Made by a program: the position numbers and the translations under genes. DNA of 64,000 nucleotides from Paraglaciecola marina (GTDB taxonomy: Bacteria > Pseudomonadota > Gammaproteobacteria > Enterobacterales > Alteromonadaceae). The stretch spans positions 62,001-126,000 of the forward strand of contig NZ_SAIS01000007.1 in NCBI RefSeq assembly GCF_004360155.1, in the 5' to 3' direction. Under the pieces are notes generated by a model, which saw nothing but the letters and a program-made list of their open reading frames with translations, made no database searches and was not told the DNA's origin. Positions 31,600-41,515 of the stretch are shown piece after piece. Numbering within the stretch: the first letter of the stretch is position 1; each line of letters begins with the position of its first letter.

Positions 31600-31692
31600 G
31601 TAAATTAAAGGGAATTATTTTGTAATACCAAGGTCTTAGTTTATTATCTATTTTAATGTTTGTATTAAAATAGATATAAATGTGACACTATT

Positions 31693-31721
31693 TTGACAAA
31701 ATAATAATTTTTTTATACTAT
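31693..31721 (+). promoter_or_regulatory. Predicted sigma-70 promoter of lpxC
   Basis: TTGACA (31693-31698), a 17-base A/T spacer and TACTAT (31716-31721) form a near-consensus promoter 43 bases ahead of lpxC. It suggests lpxC is also transcribed independently of the division genes. Confidence 0.7.
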
Positions 31722-31763
31722 ACGCGCCGCTTTTTATTCCATTAGGTTATTGATCGAAAGGTT

Positions 31764-32681
31764 ATGATTAAACAACGCACTATCAAACAATCTGTAAAAG
31801 AGACAGGGATTGGTCTGCATAAAGGAGATAAGGTCACTATGACTCTCCGGCCAGCGCCTGCGAATACGGGGATCGTATTTCGCCGCGTGGACCTTGAACC
31901 TTATGCCGATATACCTGCTCGTGCTGATTCAGTGGGCGACACTATGTTGTGTACCTGCATTAGTAACTCTGATGGTGTAACTATATCTACGGTAGAACAC
32001 TTAGCTTCTGCCTTAGCAGGCTTGGGTATTGATAATATAATTGTTGAAGTGGACAGTGACGAGTTACCTATCATGGATGGTAGTGCGAGTCCGTTTATTT
32101 TCTTACTGCAGTCTGCTGGTATTGAAGAAATAAACACAGCCAAACAATTTATTAAAATTACCAAAACCATTAGAGTCGAAGAAGACGATAAATGGGCTGA
32201 GCTAAGACCTTATGATGGTTTTAGAGTAGATTTTAGAATTGACTTTGATCACCCTGTAATTAGTGAAACCCGTCAGCATATGGTGTTAGATTTTGACTCT
32301 TCATCTTATGTTGATGAAGTGAGTCGCGCTCGAACCTTTGGTTTTATGAAAGATCTCGAATATATGCATTCCCATAACCTAGCGTTAGGTGGAAGCATGG
32401 AGAATGCTGTTGCTCTTGATGAATATAGAGTGCTTAATCCAGAAGGGTTGAGATATAGCGATGAGTTTCTTAAGCACAAAATACTTGATGCTATTGGTGA
32501 CTTGTATCTAGGTGGACATAGTATAGTTGGTGAGTTGGTAGCATACAAAACAGGCCATGGCTTGAACAACAAATTGTTGAACGCTCTACTTCAAAACAAA
32601 GAGTGTTGGGAATTTGTTAGTTATGAAACCCCAGAAGAAATGCCCATACGTTTCGCCTCTCCCTTTTTGGCCACAAACTAA
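31764..32681 (+). CDS. lpxC: UDP-3-O-acyl-N-acetylglucosamine deacetylase
   Basis: A 305-residue zinc enzyme that catalyses the first committed step of lipid A synthesis. It starts [19 protein letters not shown] as in E. coli, and carries the zinc-binding histidine in [17 protein letters not shown] and the second metal site in [14 protein letters not shown], plus AGGS-like and GHGLNNKLL segments. Full length. In enterics LpxC is degraded by FtsH through its C-terminus; the tail here (FASPFLATN) differs, so I make no claim on turnover. A stem-loop follows. Confidence 0.98.
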   Translation: MIKQRTIKQSVKETGIGLHKGDKVTMTLRPAPANTGIVFRRVDLEPYADIPARADSVGDTMLCTCISNSDGVTISTVEHLASALAGLGIDNIIVEVDSDELPIMDGSASPFIFLLQSAGIEEINTAKQFIKITKTIRVEEDDKWAELRPYDGFRVDFRIDFDHPVISETRQHMVLDFDSSSYVDEVSRARTFGFMKDLEYMHSHNLALGGSMENAVALDEYRVLNPEGLRYSDEFLKHKILDAIGDLYLGGHSIVGELVAYKTGHGLNNKLLNALLQNKECWEFVSYETPEEMPIRFASPFLATN

Positions 32682-32692
32682 GCCAATATTAA

Positions 32693-32718
32693 ATGCATTG
32701 TCAAACTTGGCAATGCAT
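32693..32718 (+). terminator. Stem-loop after lpxC, possible weak terminator
   Basis: ATGCATTG and CAATGCAT pair around a 10-base loop, 11 bases after the lpxC stop. There is no clear T run, so it may be a weak terminator or an RNA end-stabilising hairpin. Confidence 0.4.
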
Positions 32719-32907
32719 ACCTTCTTACTTCAAAAAATTCAAAAACTCATATATTTAGCCCGTTGCTAAGGTTATCTTATGTGTATATAAAACATGCATT
32801 AGGTTACTGTTGTAATACCTTCAATTACTTTAACTTGTTGATATCGTGATTTATGCTATCGTACCTAGCTGAATACACTTATGCATTAGCATAACAGGGA
32901 GGTGTGT

Positions 32908-32961
32908 ATGGCCCATATTATAAAGGTAGTCATTAGTAATGAAATTAACGTTACTGTTTAG
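32908..32961 (+). CDS. Possible 17-codon leader ORF overlapping the M23 peptidase start
   Basis: ATG GCC CAT ... to TAG encodes MAHIIKVVISNEINVTV. A strong GGGAGGTG sequence precedes the ATG, much better than anything directly ahead of the M23 gene. The ORF is in another frame (+1) and runs 23 bases past the M23 ATG at 32939. It may act as a translated leader that couples ribosomes to the peptidase gene, or it may be chance. No homologue is recognised. Confidence 0.35.
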   Translation: MAHIIKVVISNEINVTV

Positions 32962-33850
32962 AAGTAAAGAAAAAAAACTAGTTCTAAATATAAATAAACA
33001 AAAGTTAACGCTTTTGCTTGTGGCTGTCTGTGGAATTTTCTTAGTATCCAGTCGTTCAACTTCTTCTTTAGAAGAAGATATTGTGCGTATTCACTATGCC
33101 AAGTCAGGTTTTGACGAGCAGGCAAACCAACTCGATTCCTTAAAAACCTCTACCGAACAGCGCATGACAGGGATGATGTTAAAACTGGCTGAAATTGAAA
33201 GCCAAATGCAACATTTAGACTTGTTAGGGGAAAGGCTGGTAGCAGAAGCAAACCTTAATCCTGAAGAGTTTAGTTTTAACCAAGGTAAGGAATTTAGCGG
33301 AGACCTTAGCCAAGAAGCAGTCGCTCCTCTAGCTAAGGATGACTTATTAATCCAAATGCAAAATATGTTGGAACAAATTCAAAATAAGTCTGTTCAGTTA
33401 AATGCCCTTGAATCTTTGATGTTAAGTCGCCATATACAAGATGAAAGTAGATTAGAAGGGAAACCTATAGAATCTGGTTGGTTGTCATCTTACTATGGTG
33501 TCCGTAAAGATCCCTTCACTGGTAAGCCAACTTTACATAAAGGCTTAGATTTTGCCGGTAAGGAAGGTGAGCCTGTGGTATCAACTGGGTCTGGTATAGT
33601 CACTTGGGCTGGTTCTCGTTATGGGTACGGTAATTTAGTAGAAATCAACCACGGTAATGGATTAACAACGCGGTACGGGCACAATAAATCACTTAATGTT
33701 AAGATTGGTGATGTTGTTACAAAAGGTCAAAATATTGCTGTTATGGGTAATACAGGCCGTTCTACTGGTGCCCATGTTCATTATGAAGTGATTCGTAAAG
33801 GCAAACAACTTGACCCCTTGCCATTTGTTTATCGCAAGAAAGGGTCTTAA
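32939..33850 (+). CDS. M23 (LytM-type) peptidoglycan endopeptidase
   Basis: A 303-residue membrane-anchored zinc metallopeptidase. It has an N-terminal helix (about 22-38, LTLLLVAVCGIFLVSSR), a coiled-coil stretch, then a LytM domain from about 180 with the zinc ligands in HKGLDFAG and GAHVHYEV both present. That suggests real endopeptidase activity on cross-links, not just an activator role, although a degenerate role cannot be excluded. It sits between lpxC and secA, the slot secM fills in enterics. The in-frame ATG has only a distant AAGG, while a leader ORF with a strong ribosome-binding site overlaps it. A terminator follows. Confidence 0.9.
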   Translation: MKLTLLFRSKEKKLVLNINKQKLTLLLVAVCGIFLVSSRSTSSLEEDIVRIHYAKSGFDEQANQLDSLKTSTEQRMTGMMLKLAEIESQMQHLDLLGERLVAEANLNPEEFSFNQGKEFSGDLSQEAVAPLAKDDLLIQMQNMLEQIQNKSVQLNALESLMLSRHIQDESRLEGKPIESGWLSSYYGVRKDPFTGKPTLHKGLDFAGKEGEPVVSTGSGIVTWAGSRYGYGNLVEINHGNGLTTRYGHNKSLNVKIGDVVTKGQNIAVMGNTGRSTGAHVHYEVIRKGKQLDPLPFVYRKKGS

Positions 33851-33887
33851 GCCCAGATTTTAGTTAGAATAGTTTTTATTTATTATT

Positions 33888-33919
33888 AACAATCGGCTCC
33901 TTATGAGCCGATTGTTTTA
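33888..33919 (+). terminator. Rho-independent terminator between M23 peptidase and secA
   Basis: AACAATCGGCTC and GAGCCGATTGTT form a perfect 12-base stem with a 5-base loop, followed by TTAT. secA therefore probably needs its own promoter in the 88 bases that follow. Confidence 0.85.
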
Positions 33920-34006
33920 TGTTAGATTCGGGCCATATTGGCCACATGCATTTGTGCAAATGCGCAATTAAATTTGTAAATTACTTAGATTGGAACCTGT
34001 AAATCG

Positions 34007-36706
34007 ATGTTTTCGAGTATTCTCACCAAAATTTTCGGCAGCCGTAACGACCGAACCTTAAAAAAACTACGTAAATCTGTCGACCAAATTAATCAGCTAG
34101 AAGCTGAGCTTGAAGCGTTAAGCGATGAGCAAATAAAAGCCAAAACAGAGGAATTCAAACAACGTTTAGAAAAAGGTGAAAGTACAGACGATATCCTAAT
34201 CGAAGCGTTTGCTGTGGTACGTGAAGCCAGTAAACGAGTATTTGGTATGCGCCACTTTGATATGCAAATGTTGGGAGGTCAGGTTTTACATCAAGGTAAA
34301 ATTGCCGAAATGCGTACTGGTGAAGGTAAAACTTTAACTTCAACCTTGCCTACCTATTTAAATGCAATTTCTGGTAAAGGTGTACACGTTATTACCGTGA
34401 ACGATTACTTGGCCACCCGTGACGCCGATTGGAGTCGCCCATTATTTGAATTCTTGGGATTAACTGTTGGTTGTAATATTCCTGGCATGAGCCACGAACA
34501 GAAAAAGGCTGCATATGCCTCTGATATTACATACGGAACTAACAACGAATTTGGTTTCGATTATCTAAGAGACAACATGGCATTCAGGCCTGAAGATAGA
34601 GTGCAGAAGTCATTACATTTTGCCGTAATTGATGAAGTGGATTCAATTCTAATAGATGAAGCCCGTACTCCATTAATTATATCTGGCCAAGCTGAAGACA
34701 GTTCTGAGCTATATCGTAGTATTAACGTGATTATTCCTGAGCTTGTTAAGCAAGAGAAAGAAGATGAAGAAGGTGAATCCGGGGAAGGTCATTTTACAAT
34801 TGACGAAAAAGGTAAACAAATACATTTGACTGAAAATGGTCAAATATTTGTAGAAGAAGTTTTACAACGTGAAGGTATTTTAGCCGAAGATGAATCATTA
34901 TTTGCTGCTGCAAATATTTCATTGTTACACCACGTTAATGCCGCTCTTAAAGCACATAAATTGTTTACCAAAGACGTTGATTACATTGTTAAAGACAATG
35001 AAATTGTCATAGTTGATGAGCATACCGGTAGAACCATGGAAGGCCGTCGTTGGTCAGAAGGGTTACACCAAGCTGTAGAAGCTAAAGAGGGAGTGAAAAT
35101 TCAGAATGAAAACCAAACCCTAGCCTCTATCACATTCCAGAATTACTTCCGCTTGTACGAAAAATTATCCGGTATGACAGGTACGGCTGATACCGAAGCC
35201 TTTGAATTTCAAAGTATTTATGGCTTAGATACAGTTGTTATACCCACAAACAAGCCTATGGTACGCAAAGATAAAGCGGATTTGATCTTCTTAACAGCTC
35301 AAGAGAAGTACGAAGCCATAGTTGAAGATATTAAAGATTGTGTAAAACGTGGCCAGCCAGCTTTGGTGGGTACGGTTTCAATTGAAAACTCTGAACTAAT
35401 CTCGCGGATTTTAAAGAAAGAAAAAATACCTCACAAAGTACTGAATGCTAAGTTCCATGAGCAAGAAGCTGACATCATTGCCCAAGCGGGTAAATCTGGT
35501 GCAATCACTATCGCTACTAATATGGCTGGTCGTGGTACTGATATTGTTTTAGGTGGTAACTGGCAAGCTGAGCTAGACAAAATACACGATCCAAAATCTT
35601 CTAAGGTTGAGAAAATTAAAGCGGATTGGCAAGCCGATCACGATGCGGTTTTAGCTGCAGGTGGTTTGCATATAATTGGTACAGAACGTCACGAATCCCG
35701 TCGTATCGATAACCAATTACGTGGTCGTTCTGGTCGTCAAGGTGACGCGGGTTCATCTCGTTTTTATCTATCACTTGATGATGCCCTTATGCGTATCTTT
35801 GCTTCAGAAAAAATGGGTAATATGATGAAGCGCTTAGGTATGGAACATGGTGAAGCCATTGAACACCCTTGGGTAACCCGAGCAATTGAAAATGCGCAGC
35901 GCAAGGTTGAAGGTCGTAACTTTGATATGCGTAAGCAGCTGCTTGAATACGATGATGTAGCTAATGATCAACGTAAAGTTATTTACGAGCAACGTAATGA
36001 GTTGTTAGATGAAGGCGAGATCAGCGAAACAATCACAGCGATTCGTGAAGATGTTGTGGGCGGCATTATTGATCAATATATTCCTCCACAATCATTAGAA
36101 GAAATGTGGGATGTGGAGGGCTTAGAAGAACGCTTTAAAGGTGACTTCTTACTCGACTTACCAGTTAAAACTTGGTTAGAAGAAGACGATAAGTTATACG
36201 AAGAAAAGTTACGTGAACGTATCATTGATGAAGTCGCCTCAGCTTACAAAGCTAAAGAAGATATTGTTGGTCCTGAAGTTCTTAGGCAGTTTGAAAAGAA
36301 TGTGATGCTGCAGAACTTAGACAGTAGCTGGAAAGAACATTTGGCTGCAATGGATCACTTACGTCAAGGTATTCATTTACGTGGCTATGCTCAGAAAAAT
36401 CCTAAGCAAGAATATAAGAAAGAGTCTTTTGAACTTTTCACTGAAATGTTAGAAAGCCTTAAAGTAGAAGTAGTAACAATCTTAAGTAAGGTGCAGGTTA
36501 AAGCTCAAGAAGATGTTGAAGCAGTAGAAGAGCAAAGACGTCAAGCTGACAGTGTGCCTAAAAAGTTTGAACACCAAGAAACAACATCAGCGAGAAGCGA
36601 AGAACCTCGTACAGATGTTAGAGAAGGCCCTAAAGTGGGTCGTAATGATCCATGTCCTTGTGGCTCAGGTAAAAAGTACAAGCAATGCTGTGGAAAATTA
36701 ACTTAA
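34007..36706 (+). CDS. secA: Preprotein translocase ATPase SecA
   Basis: An 899-residue motor that drives secreted proteins through SecYEG. It shows the Walker [12 protein letters not shown], the [15 protein letters not shown] Walker B region, [32 protein letters not shown], the preprotein cross-linking and scaffold regions, and the C-terminal zinc motif [13 protein letters not shown] that binds SecB. The length is near E. coli SecA (901). No SecM-type arrest peptide is encoded upstream, so its expression must be tuned differently. A terminator follows. Confidence 0.99.
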   Translation: MFSSILTKIFGSRNDRTLKKLRKSVDQINQLEAELEALSDEQIKAKTEEFKQRLEKGESTDDILIEAFAVVREASKRVFGMRHFDMQMLGGQVLHQGKIAEMRTGEGKTLTSTLPTYLNAISGKGVHVITVNDYLATRDADWSRPLFEFLGLTVGCNIPGMSHEQKKAAYASDITYGTNNEFGFDYLRDNMAFRPEDRVQKSLHFAVIDEVDSILIDEARTPLIISGQAEDSSELYRSINVIIPELVKQEKEDEEGESGEGHFTIDEKGKQIHLTENGQIFVEEVLQREGILAEDESLFAAANISLLHHVNAALKAHKLFTKDVDYIVKDNEIVIVDEHTGRTMEGRRWSEGLHQAVEAKEGVKIQNENQTLASITFQNYFRLYEKLSGMTGTADTEAFEFQSIYGLDTVVIPTNKPMVRKDKADLIFLTAQEKYEAIVEDIKDCVKRGQPALVGTVSIENSELISRILKKEKIPHKVLNAKFHEQEADIIAQAGKSGAITIATNMAGRGTDIVLGGNWQAELDKIHDPKSSKVEKIKADWQADHDAVLAAGGLHIIGTERHESRRIDNQLRGRSGRQGDAGSSRFYLSLDDALMRIFASEKMGNMMKRLGMEHGEAIEHPWVTRAIENAQRKVEGRNFDMRKQLLEYDDVANDQRKVIYEQRNELLDEGEISETITAIREDVVGGIIDQYIPPQSLEEMWDVEGLEERFKGDFLLDLPVKTWLEEDDKLYEEKLRERIIDEVASAYKAKEDIVGPEVLRQFEKNVMLQNLDSSWKEHLAAMDHLRQGIHLRGYAQKNPKQEYKKESFELFTEMLESLKVEVVTILSKVQVKAQEDVEAVEEQRRQADSVPKKFEHQETTSARSEEPRTDVREGPKVGRNDPCPCGSGKKYKQCCGKLT

Positions 36707-36731
36707 CTAGAATTAATACATTGTGATGTTT

Positions 36732-36761
36732 AAAAGTCGGGCTAGTGTCCGACTTTTTTAT
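36732..36761 (+). terminator. Rho-independent terminator after secA
   Basis: AAAAGTCGG pairs with CCGACTTTT, and the stem runs into TTTTTTATT. It overlaps the first codons of the longest mutT frame, which supports the later mutT start at 36775. Confidence 0.85.
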
Positions 36762-36774
36762 TGGGGAGTTAAAA

Positions 36775-37167
36775 ATGAAAGTTGTTGAAGTCGCAGTGGG
36801 TGTCATAAAGCAAGGTAACGAAATTTATATAAGTAAACGGGCTGATGATTTACACCAAGGTGGCAAGTGGGAGTTCCCAGGTGGAAAGCGTGAAGCCAAT
36901 GAAACTATTGAGCAGGCATTAGCCAGAGAGCTTTCTGAAGAAATAGGTATTAGGGTAAAGCAGCAGAGTACTTTTATGTTGATAGAGCATGACTACGGCG
37001 ATAAAAAAGTCTGTTTAGATGTTAGGTTAGTAGAGGTATTTGAGGGCGAGGCAAGTCACCAAGAGGGGCAAATAAGCCAATGGGTTAAGGTCAAAGATTT
37101 GAGTAACTTTACTTTTCCTGATGCCAACAAAGTCATCATTGAAAAGTTAAAGCAGACATACCTGTAG
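36775..37167 (+). CDS. mutT: 8-oxo-dGTP diphosphatase MutT (Nudix)
   Basis: A 130-residue enzyme that removes oxidised 8-oxo-dGTP from the nucleotide pool and so prevents A:T to C:G mutations. The Nudix box is complete, from GKREANE to RELSEEIGI, after KWEFPGG. The ATG at 36775 has GGAG ahead of it. The frame extends upstream to 36745, but those codons lie in the secA terminator. The stop codon is inside a hairpin that probably ends the transcript. Confidence 0.95.
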   Translation: MKVVEVAVGVIKQGNEIYISKRADDLHQGGKWEFPGGKREANETIEQALARELSEEIGIRVKQQSTFMLIEHDYGDKKVCLDVRLVEVFEGEASHQEGQISQWVKVKDLSNFTFPDANKVIIEKLKQTYL

Positions 37168-37190
37168 CCTAACAGATATGTCTCTTATTT
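37154..37190 (+). terminator. Probable terminator after mutT
   Basis: AGACATA/TATGTCT plus CTGT/ACAG form an 11-pair stem with one mismatch, followed by CTTATTT. It overlaps the mutT stop and separates it from the convergent reductase gene. Confidence 0.55.
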
Positions 37191-37194
37191 AAAT

Positions 37195-38193
37195 TTACAG
37201 CTTAACTATTAGTTTACCGTTATTGCCCCCTGTTAATAGCATATTTAAGCCATCAATAGCCGACTCTAAACCCTCTAATACGTGAGCGCGATACTTAACC
37301 TTACCTTGCATTACGTAAGGCGTCAGTTTCCCCACTAACTCAGCTAATTGCGGGAAGTGATCAGGCATAGCATACCCCTGAATAGTAATACGTTTCTTGA
37401 TGATGGGGATCCAATTAGGTCCGGCACTTGGGGTCTCTGCCGCGTAATCTGAAATCATACCGCATACTACAACTCGGCCATGGGCATTCATGTTATCTAT
37501 AGCATGATGTTGTATTGGGCCTCCAGTATTTTCAAAGTAGATATCTACGCCTTTAGGAGCAAGTTCTTTAATTTTAGCATCTATATCGTCGCTTTTATAA
37601 TTAATTGCACCATCAAAGCCTAGGTCATTAACTAACCATTTACATTTTTCATCACTGCCGGCGACGCCAATTACATCTAATCCTTCAGCCTTCGCAAGTT
37701 GACCTACAATAGAGCCAACAGAGCCAGCGGCACCACTGATTAATATGGTTTCGCCGGGTTTAGGGTTACCAAATCCAAATAAACCTTGGGTGGCAGTTAA
37801 CCCAGGTAATGCAAATACAGACAATACCATTTCAGCGTCTAAGCCTGGTTGTACTTTACGTAAACCTTCACCGTTACTCAGAATATACTCAGACCAACCT
37901 GTCATACCCATAACACGGTCACCTACAGCAAACCCTGGGTTTTGGCTTTCAACTACTTCACCTAAACCGGATGAGCGCATCACATCACCTAAAGCTACCG
38001 GGGGAATATAACTCTCAGGATCTGGGTTCATCCAACCTATCATTGCCGGATCTAAAGACATATGGGTTTGCTTAACTAATATCTGGCCATCTTCAACGCT
38101 AGGTACGTCTTTTTTTACTACTTCAAACACGTTAGCAGGAATAGGTCCTGGGGCAGGGCGTGCTATTAGGTTAATTGCGGTGTAAGTACTCAT
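37195..38193 (-). CDS. NADPH-dependent CurA-like medium-chain reductase
   Basis: A 332-residue member of the medium-chain dehydrogenase/reductase family, closest by eye to the CurA/prostaglandin-reductase group that reduces activated carbon-carbon double bonds. Family landmarks are the N-terminal RPAPGPIPANVFEV, VGDRVMGMTGWSEY, the nucleotide loop SGAAGSVGSIVGQLAK, YFENTGG and CGMISDY. The zinc-binding residues of true alcohol dehydrogenases are absent, as expected for this group. Monocistronic; substrate unknown. Confidence 0.9.
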   Translation of the reverse strand: MSTYTAINLIARPAPGPIPANVFEVVKKDVPSVEDGQILVKQTHMSLDPAMIGWMNPDPESYIPPVALGDVMRSSGLGEVVESQNPGFAVGDRVMGMTGWSEYILSNGEGLRKVQPGLDAEMVLSVFALPGLTATQGLFGFGNPKPGETILISGAAGSVGSIVGQLAKAEGLDVIGVAGSDEKCKWLVNDLGFDGAINYKSDDIDAKIKELAPKGVDIYFENTGGPIQHHAIDNMNAHGRVVVCGMISDYAAETPSAGPNWIPIIKKRITIQGYAMPDHFPQLAELVGKLTPYVMQGKVKYRAHVLEGLESAIDGLNMLLTGGNNGKLIVKL

Positions 38194-38347
38194 ATAATGA
38201 CTCTCAAATTAGCTGAACTGTTAGTGTCTGGACTTTATCTTTTTTTGTTAGTTCCCATTATTTTTTTAATCTATAAGTAAATATATAAAACACTATGTTT
38301 ATCGTTTTTTAAGTAAGAGCGACTTTAGCTAAAACCAATGACCATTA

Positions 38348-38581
38348 TTAATACTTCTGGCTGAGGAGAGGTGATGCGTCAACTGATATTGGATTGGATT
38401 TAAGTTTTTCTAGGATTTCAGACGGTACAGTTGACAATAGATGTACATATTTATCATAAGGAGCATTAAATTTTTTAATCTCAGAGGATTGAGCGTTCGT
38501 TATTGGGCTTAAAAGTACGCCAATTAATACGACACTTTTTACTAATAGAAACCATCTAAATTTTAGCGTGTGATTTTTCAT
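38348..38581 (-). CDS. Small secreted protein of unknown function
   Basis: A 77-residue ORF. It has a clear Sec signal peptide (basic MKNHTLKFRW, hydrophobic SVVLIGVLL, cleavage after TNAQS-like region) and a short mature part with no cysteines or known motif (PYDKYVHLLSTVPSEILEKL). The start has only a weak GGAATG upstream. I do not recognise a family; a real gene is more likely than not because of the signal peptide. Confidence 0.5.
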   Translation of the reverse strand: MKNHTLKFRWFLLVKSVVLIGVLLSPITNAQSSEIKKFNAPYDKYVHLLSTVPSEILEKLKSNPISVDASPLLSQKY

Positions 38582-38900
38582 ACGAGCATTCCATTACATT
38601 CTTAGTTGTAATGTTGAGTTATTTAAAGGGAACAAAGTAGCATTTTAGTTCCTGACATACATCCTAACTAACCATACTCTTGTATAACAATTAACCGGTT
38701 AAAAACAAAATATTAATGTCTAGCCAACCAGTTTCTATCGGTTTTAAGGAGGGGCTTAGCATTGAGTAGAGTGGGTAACTGTTTCCACAACCTATAATTT
38801 GTATTCAGCTGTTAAATTCTGAAGAACATATTTTTTTGATATCAATAACACTTAATTTAATCTTAATGAAAGTACAACATTGCTCGTGTAGAAAGCTCTC
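38582..38900. other. Intergenic region with a perfect 12-bp palindrome
   Basis: About 320 bases between the small secreted protein (promoter side) and the 7TM GGDEF gene (end). It holds TTAACCGGTTAA at 38691-38702, about 110 bases ahead of the small gene, and a TAAGGAGGGG stretch near 38743 with no ORF of useful length behind it. No other feature seen. Confidence 0.5.
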
Positions 38901-40529
38901 TTAGGTTTTTGAATATAAACCAGTTGCTGCGTTTTTCTTTTCTCTTTGTTTCACCTGATACATAGACTCGTCAGCTAGGATTAACATGTCTCTTATGGAC
39001 TTAGGTGCTTCATTAAACATTTTACACCCAAGGCTACACGTTACATCGAGTGTCAGTTTCTCGTCTATTTTTAGTGCAAAATGCTTTAAATTATTTACTA
39101 TTTTGTCTCTAAAGTATTGAGCTGCTTCTTCGCTTCTAAAATAGGCTGCGATAACAAACTCATCTCCGCCAATACGACCTAAGTGCTCGTCTGTCCCTAG
39201 TTGCTCGCTAATTTCAGATGCAATTAGCATTAACACCTTATCACCTACATCATGGCCTAAATTGTCATTGATTTGTTTAAAGCTATTTAAATCTAAATAA
39301 ACTAAAGCACTTACACCACCTTTAGCCCGCTGTTCAATCAATATTTGATTGGCTTTATGTTCCCAACCTCGGCGATTCAAGACATTGCATAGTTCATCGG
39401 TATTTGCTTGAAGCTCAGCTAGCAATTTATCTTGTTTGATATTCTTAACTTTTGTTAGCACTACCACAGCCAAAATAAAAGCCTCAATTGAGAATGCAAA
39501 AATAAGGGCATACCTGTGTAAGAAGGGGCTATAGTCTTGTAAAAACGTCCTAAATAACATGGCCAATACCATCAGGCTTAAACTGAATAACACCCAATTA
39601 GCCATGCGTTTTTTAGCATAAGCTTGAACCGCCACAAGTATAAAAATACACAGCATTAAGGCTAGGGTTAGTTTTGACATTCCTTGACCTAAATAGGCTG
39701 ATAGCGCGTTGTGATCTAACTGCAACATCATTACTGACATTAATAAAACCAGTACACCGCCAGGCTCTAAAAAATATCGAGTGACTTTAGGCCACTCTTT
39801 TTTTAAATCAGTTAAACGAACAATAAACAAGACCGCAGTGACAACGGTTAATCCCGCAAATAATAGATAAAATTGGTGACTTAATAAAAAACTATGCTTA
39901 GGCAGTACAATATTTAGCTGTCCTTCTTGGAGCAAAAAAAATGTGGCTGCGCAAAAAGTATACAAGCTATAGAATTGAAAACGGTTGTCACCCAATACTC
40001 GGCCCATAAAGAATACGTAAAATATTAAGGTTAGGGATAGGCCATAAAAAGCCCCCATAGTAATATTATTAATTAGGTTGCTATTAAAAAATGTTGCGGT
40101 TGATAACCAAGAAAACTGCTGTAAAAATTTATGATGTGTTAGAAAAATAAATTCAATCTCAAAAGTGCCAGCGGGTAAAATATAAGACGGACTATTCGCC
40201 AGTACTTGTTCAACATTAGCTCCACCGGTATTCAAGGTAACATTTAGTATTTCGTCTTTACCAAAGGTGAATATGGCTTGTTCATTTAGGGTACAACTTA
40301 AACGTAAACGGTTTTCACCCGTGGCAAGCTGTATAAAAAGAGCTATGTTTTTTGGCAAATCTTTAGTTTCACTGGTATCACTCAGTAATTGAATATGGCA
40401 TTGCTCTTTTGGCGATATTTGTTGTGCGTTTAAATTAAATCCACAACTGAAAGTTAGCAAAAGGGCTAAAAAAGGTCGCAGTAATTTGATATTAAAAACT
40501 TGTAACAACCAGTGGTTAAAATATGGCAA
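38901..40529 (-). CDS. 7TM-DISM membrane sensor diguanylate cyclase
   Basis: A 542-residue protein: signal peptide (LLRPFLALLLTFSCGFNLNA), a periplasmic domain, seven membrane helices at about 150-370 (7TM-DISM type), and a C-terminal GGDEF domain with an intact GGDEF active site (LGRIGGDEFV). The residues five places upstream (GTDE) lack the RxxD inhibitory site, so feedback inhibition by c-di-GMP is not expected. The longest frame starts at a GTG (40547). The TTG at 40529 is better because GAGG lies five bases ahead of it. Monocistronic. Confidence 0.88.
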   Translation of the reverse strand: MPYFNHWLLQVFNIKLLRPFLALLLTFSCGFNLNAQQISPKEQCHIQLLSDTSETKDLPKNIALFIQLATGENRLRLSCTLNEQAIFTFGKDEILNVTLNTGGANVEQVLANSPSYILPAGTFEIEFIFLTHHKFLQQFSWLSTATFFNSNLINNITMGAFYGLSLTLIFYVFFMGRVLGDNRFQFYSLYTFCAATFFLLQEGQLNIVLPKHSFLLSHQFYLLFAGLTVVTAVLFIVRLTDLKKEWPKVTRYFLEPGGVLVLLMSVMMLQLDHNALSAYLGQGMSKLTLALMLCIFILVAVQAYAKKRMANWVLFSLSLMVLAMLFRTFLQDYSPFLHRYALIFAFSIEAFILAVVVLTKVKNIKQDKLLAELQANTDELCNVLNRRGWEHKANQILIEQRAKGGVSALVYLDLNSFKQINDNLGHDVGDKVLMLIASEISEQLGTDEHLGRIGGDEFVIAAYFRSEEAAQYFRDKIVNNLKHFALKIDEKLTLDVTCSLGCKMFNEAPKSIRDMLILADESMYQVKQREKKNAATGLYSKT

Positions 40530-40753
40530 AGTAACCTCAGCTCCCACGCTATGAGTAAATCTACTTAGTTCGAGCTATCTTTAACAAATATTACTTTAGA
40601 AACAAAATATTAAATTAAACTCTAGTGTTATAAATAGATATAAATATCAAGTTTTGTAAATAGAGTGAAATCCAATAATCACTTTTGATTAGAACCTTGT
40701 GTCGTTAAATGTGACGGTGTCGATAGATTTTTGTGAGTAATGGCTTAAAGCCT

Positions 40754-41368
40754 TTAGTCTTTATAGGCGCTTTTTAGAGTTTGATAAGCCTTATAAAGCT
40801 CTATTGTTTTACTTTGAGTACCCCCTTTATCTGGGTGATGCTTATGTAGCATTTTACGATATTGCAGTTTTAGACCTTGCCCAGAAAAAGGAGAGCTTAA
40901 GTTAAGTAAATCTAGGGCTTGCTGTAACGTCATTTGGCTATTGTTCGCTGTGAAAGGCTTACCAGAAAAAGCATCCCAAAAACTATTCAACAAATCCTCA
41001 ACCTGGGCTTGGTTAGTATCTTTGAGATTTTCCCAATCAAGATAATAAGCGCGGAGGTTATCTTCTGCGACTAATCCGTGTTGTCCTGCCTGCCATGGCA
41101 ACTTTCGAATGCAGGTACAATGTATCTCGAGTTCCCCCATTTCAGTTTCAACCCAAGAATCAGCCAGCTGATATAAAGCGTTAAATAAAATGAAATGACT
41201 TTGAAACATAGATAGCGGGTTTTGCAATGCGTCTTGGCTAAACAGCTCATAGGGTGGTGCTTTGAGTATTTGAAATATCTGAAACTCAGATAAACCATCA
41301 CTATGGCTCAAAAGTAAGTGTTGTAAAATAGGCTGTAGTGGTGCCCAATCGCTAGGTGTGTGCTGCAT
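40754..41368 (-). CDS. DnaJ-related protein with C-terminal J domain
   Basis: A 204-residue cytoplasmic protein. The N-terminal 130 residues resemble the DnaJ-related domain (PF12339: LLLSHSDGLSEFQIFQIL, then LADSWVE). The last 55 residues are a J domain with the HPD tripeptide (KHHPDKGG) needed to stimulate DnaK ATPase. The J domain at the C-terminus, with no Gly/Phe or zinc region, makes it a specialised co-chaperone. The client is unknown. It could serve the DnaK encoded 18 kb away, but nothing shows this directly. Confidence 0.85.
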   Translation of the reverse strand: MQHTPSDWAPLQPILQHLLLSHSDGLSEFQIFQILKAPPYELFSQDALQNPLSMFQSHFILFNALYQLADSWVETEMGELEIHCTCIRKLPWQAGQHGLVAEDNLRAYYLDWENLKDTNQAQVEDLLNSFWDAFSGKPFTANNSQMTLQQALDLLNLSSPFSGQGLKLQYRKMLHKHHPDKGGTQSKTIELYKAYQTLKSAYKD

Positions 41369-41466
41369 GAAGGGTCATATAGATTGAGTTGAACGTTTTT
41401 TAAAAATTATTAATTAATCCTAGTCTGAATTAGGTGTGTGGTAAATACTCAATGATAAAATTAAAA

Positions 41467-41493
41467 AAGCCTAATCAAAGTTTGATTAGGCTT
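41467..41493 (-). terminator. Rho-independent terminator of the endonuclease gene
   Basis: AAGCCTAATCAAA and TTTGATTAGGCTT form a near-perfect palindrome. Read on the minus strand it ends in a run of T, 23 bases past the endonuclease stop. Confidence 0.85.
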
Positions 41494-41515
41494 AATTTTA
41501 GTAGTTTAGCTTTGG

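Noticed and set aside
32908-33850. SecM-like arrest leader for secA
   Set aside because: The slot is filled by an M23 peptidase and a strong terminator separates it from secA; no arrest motif is visible.
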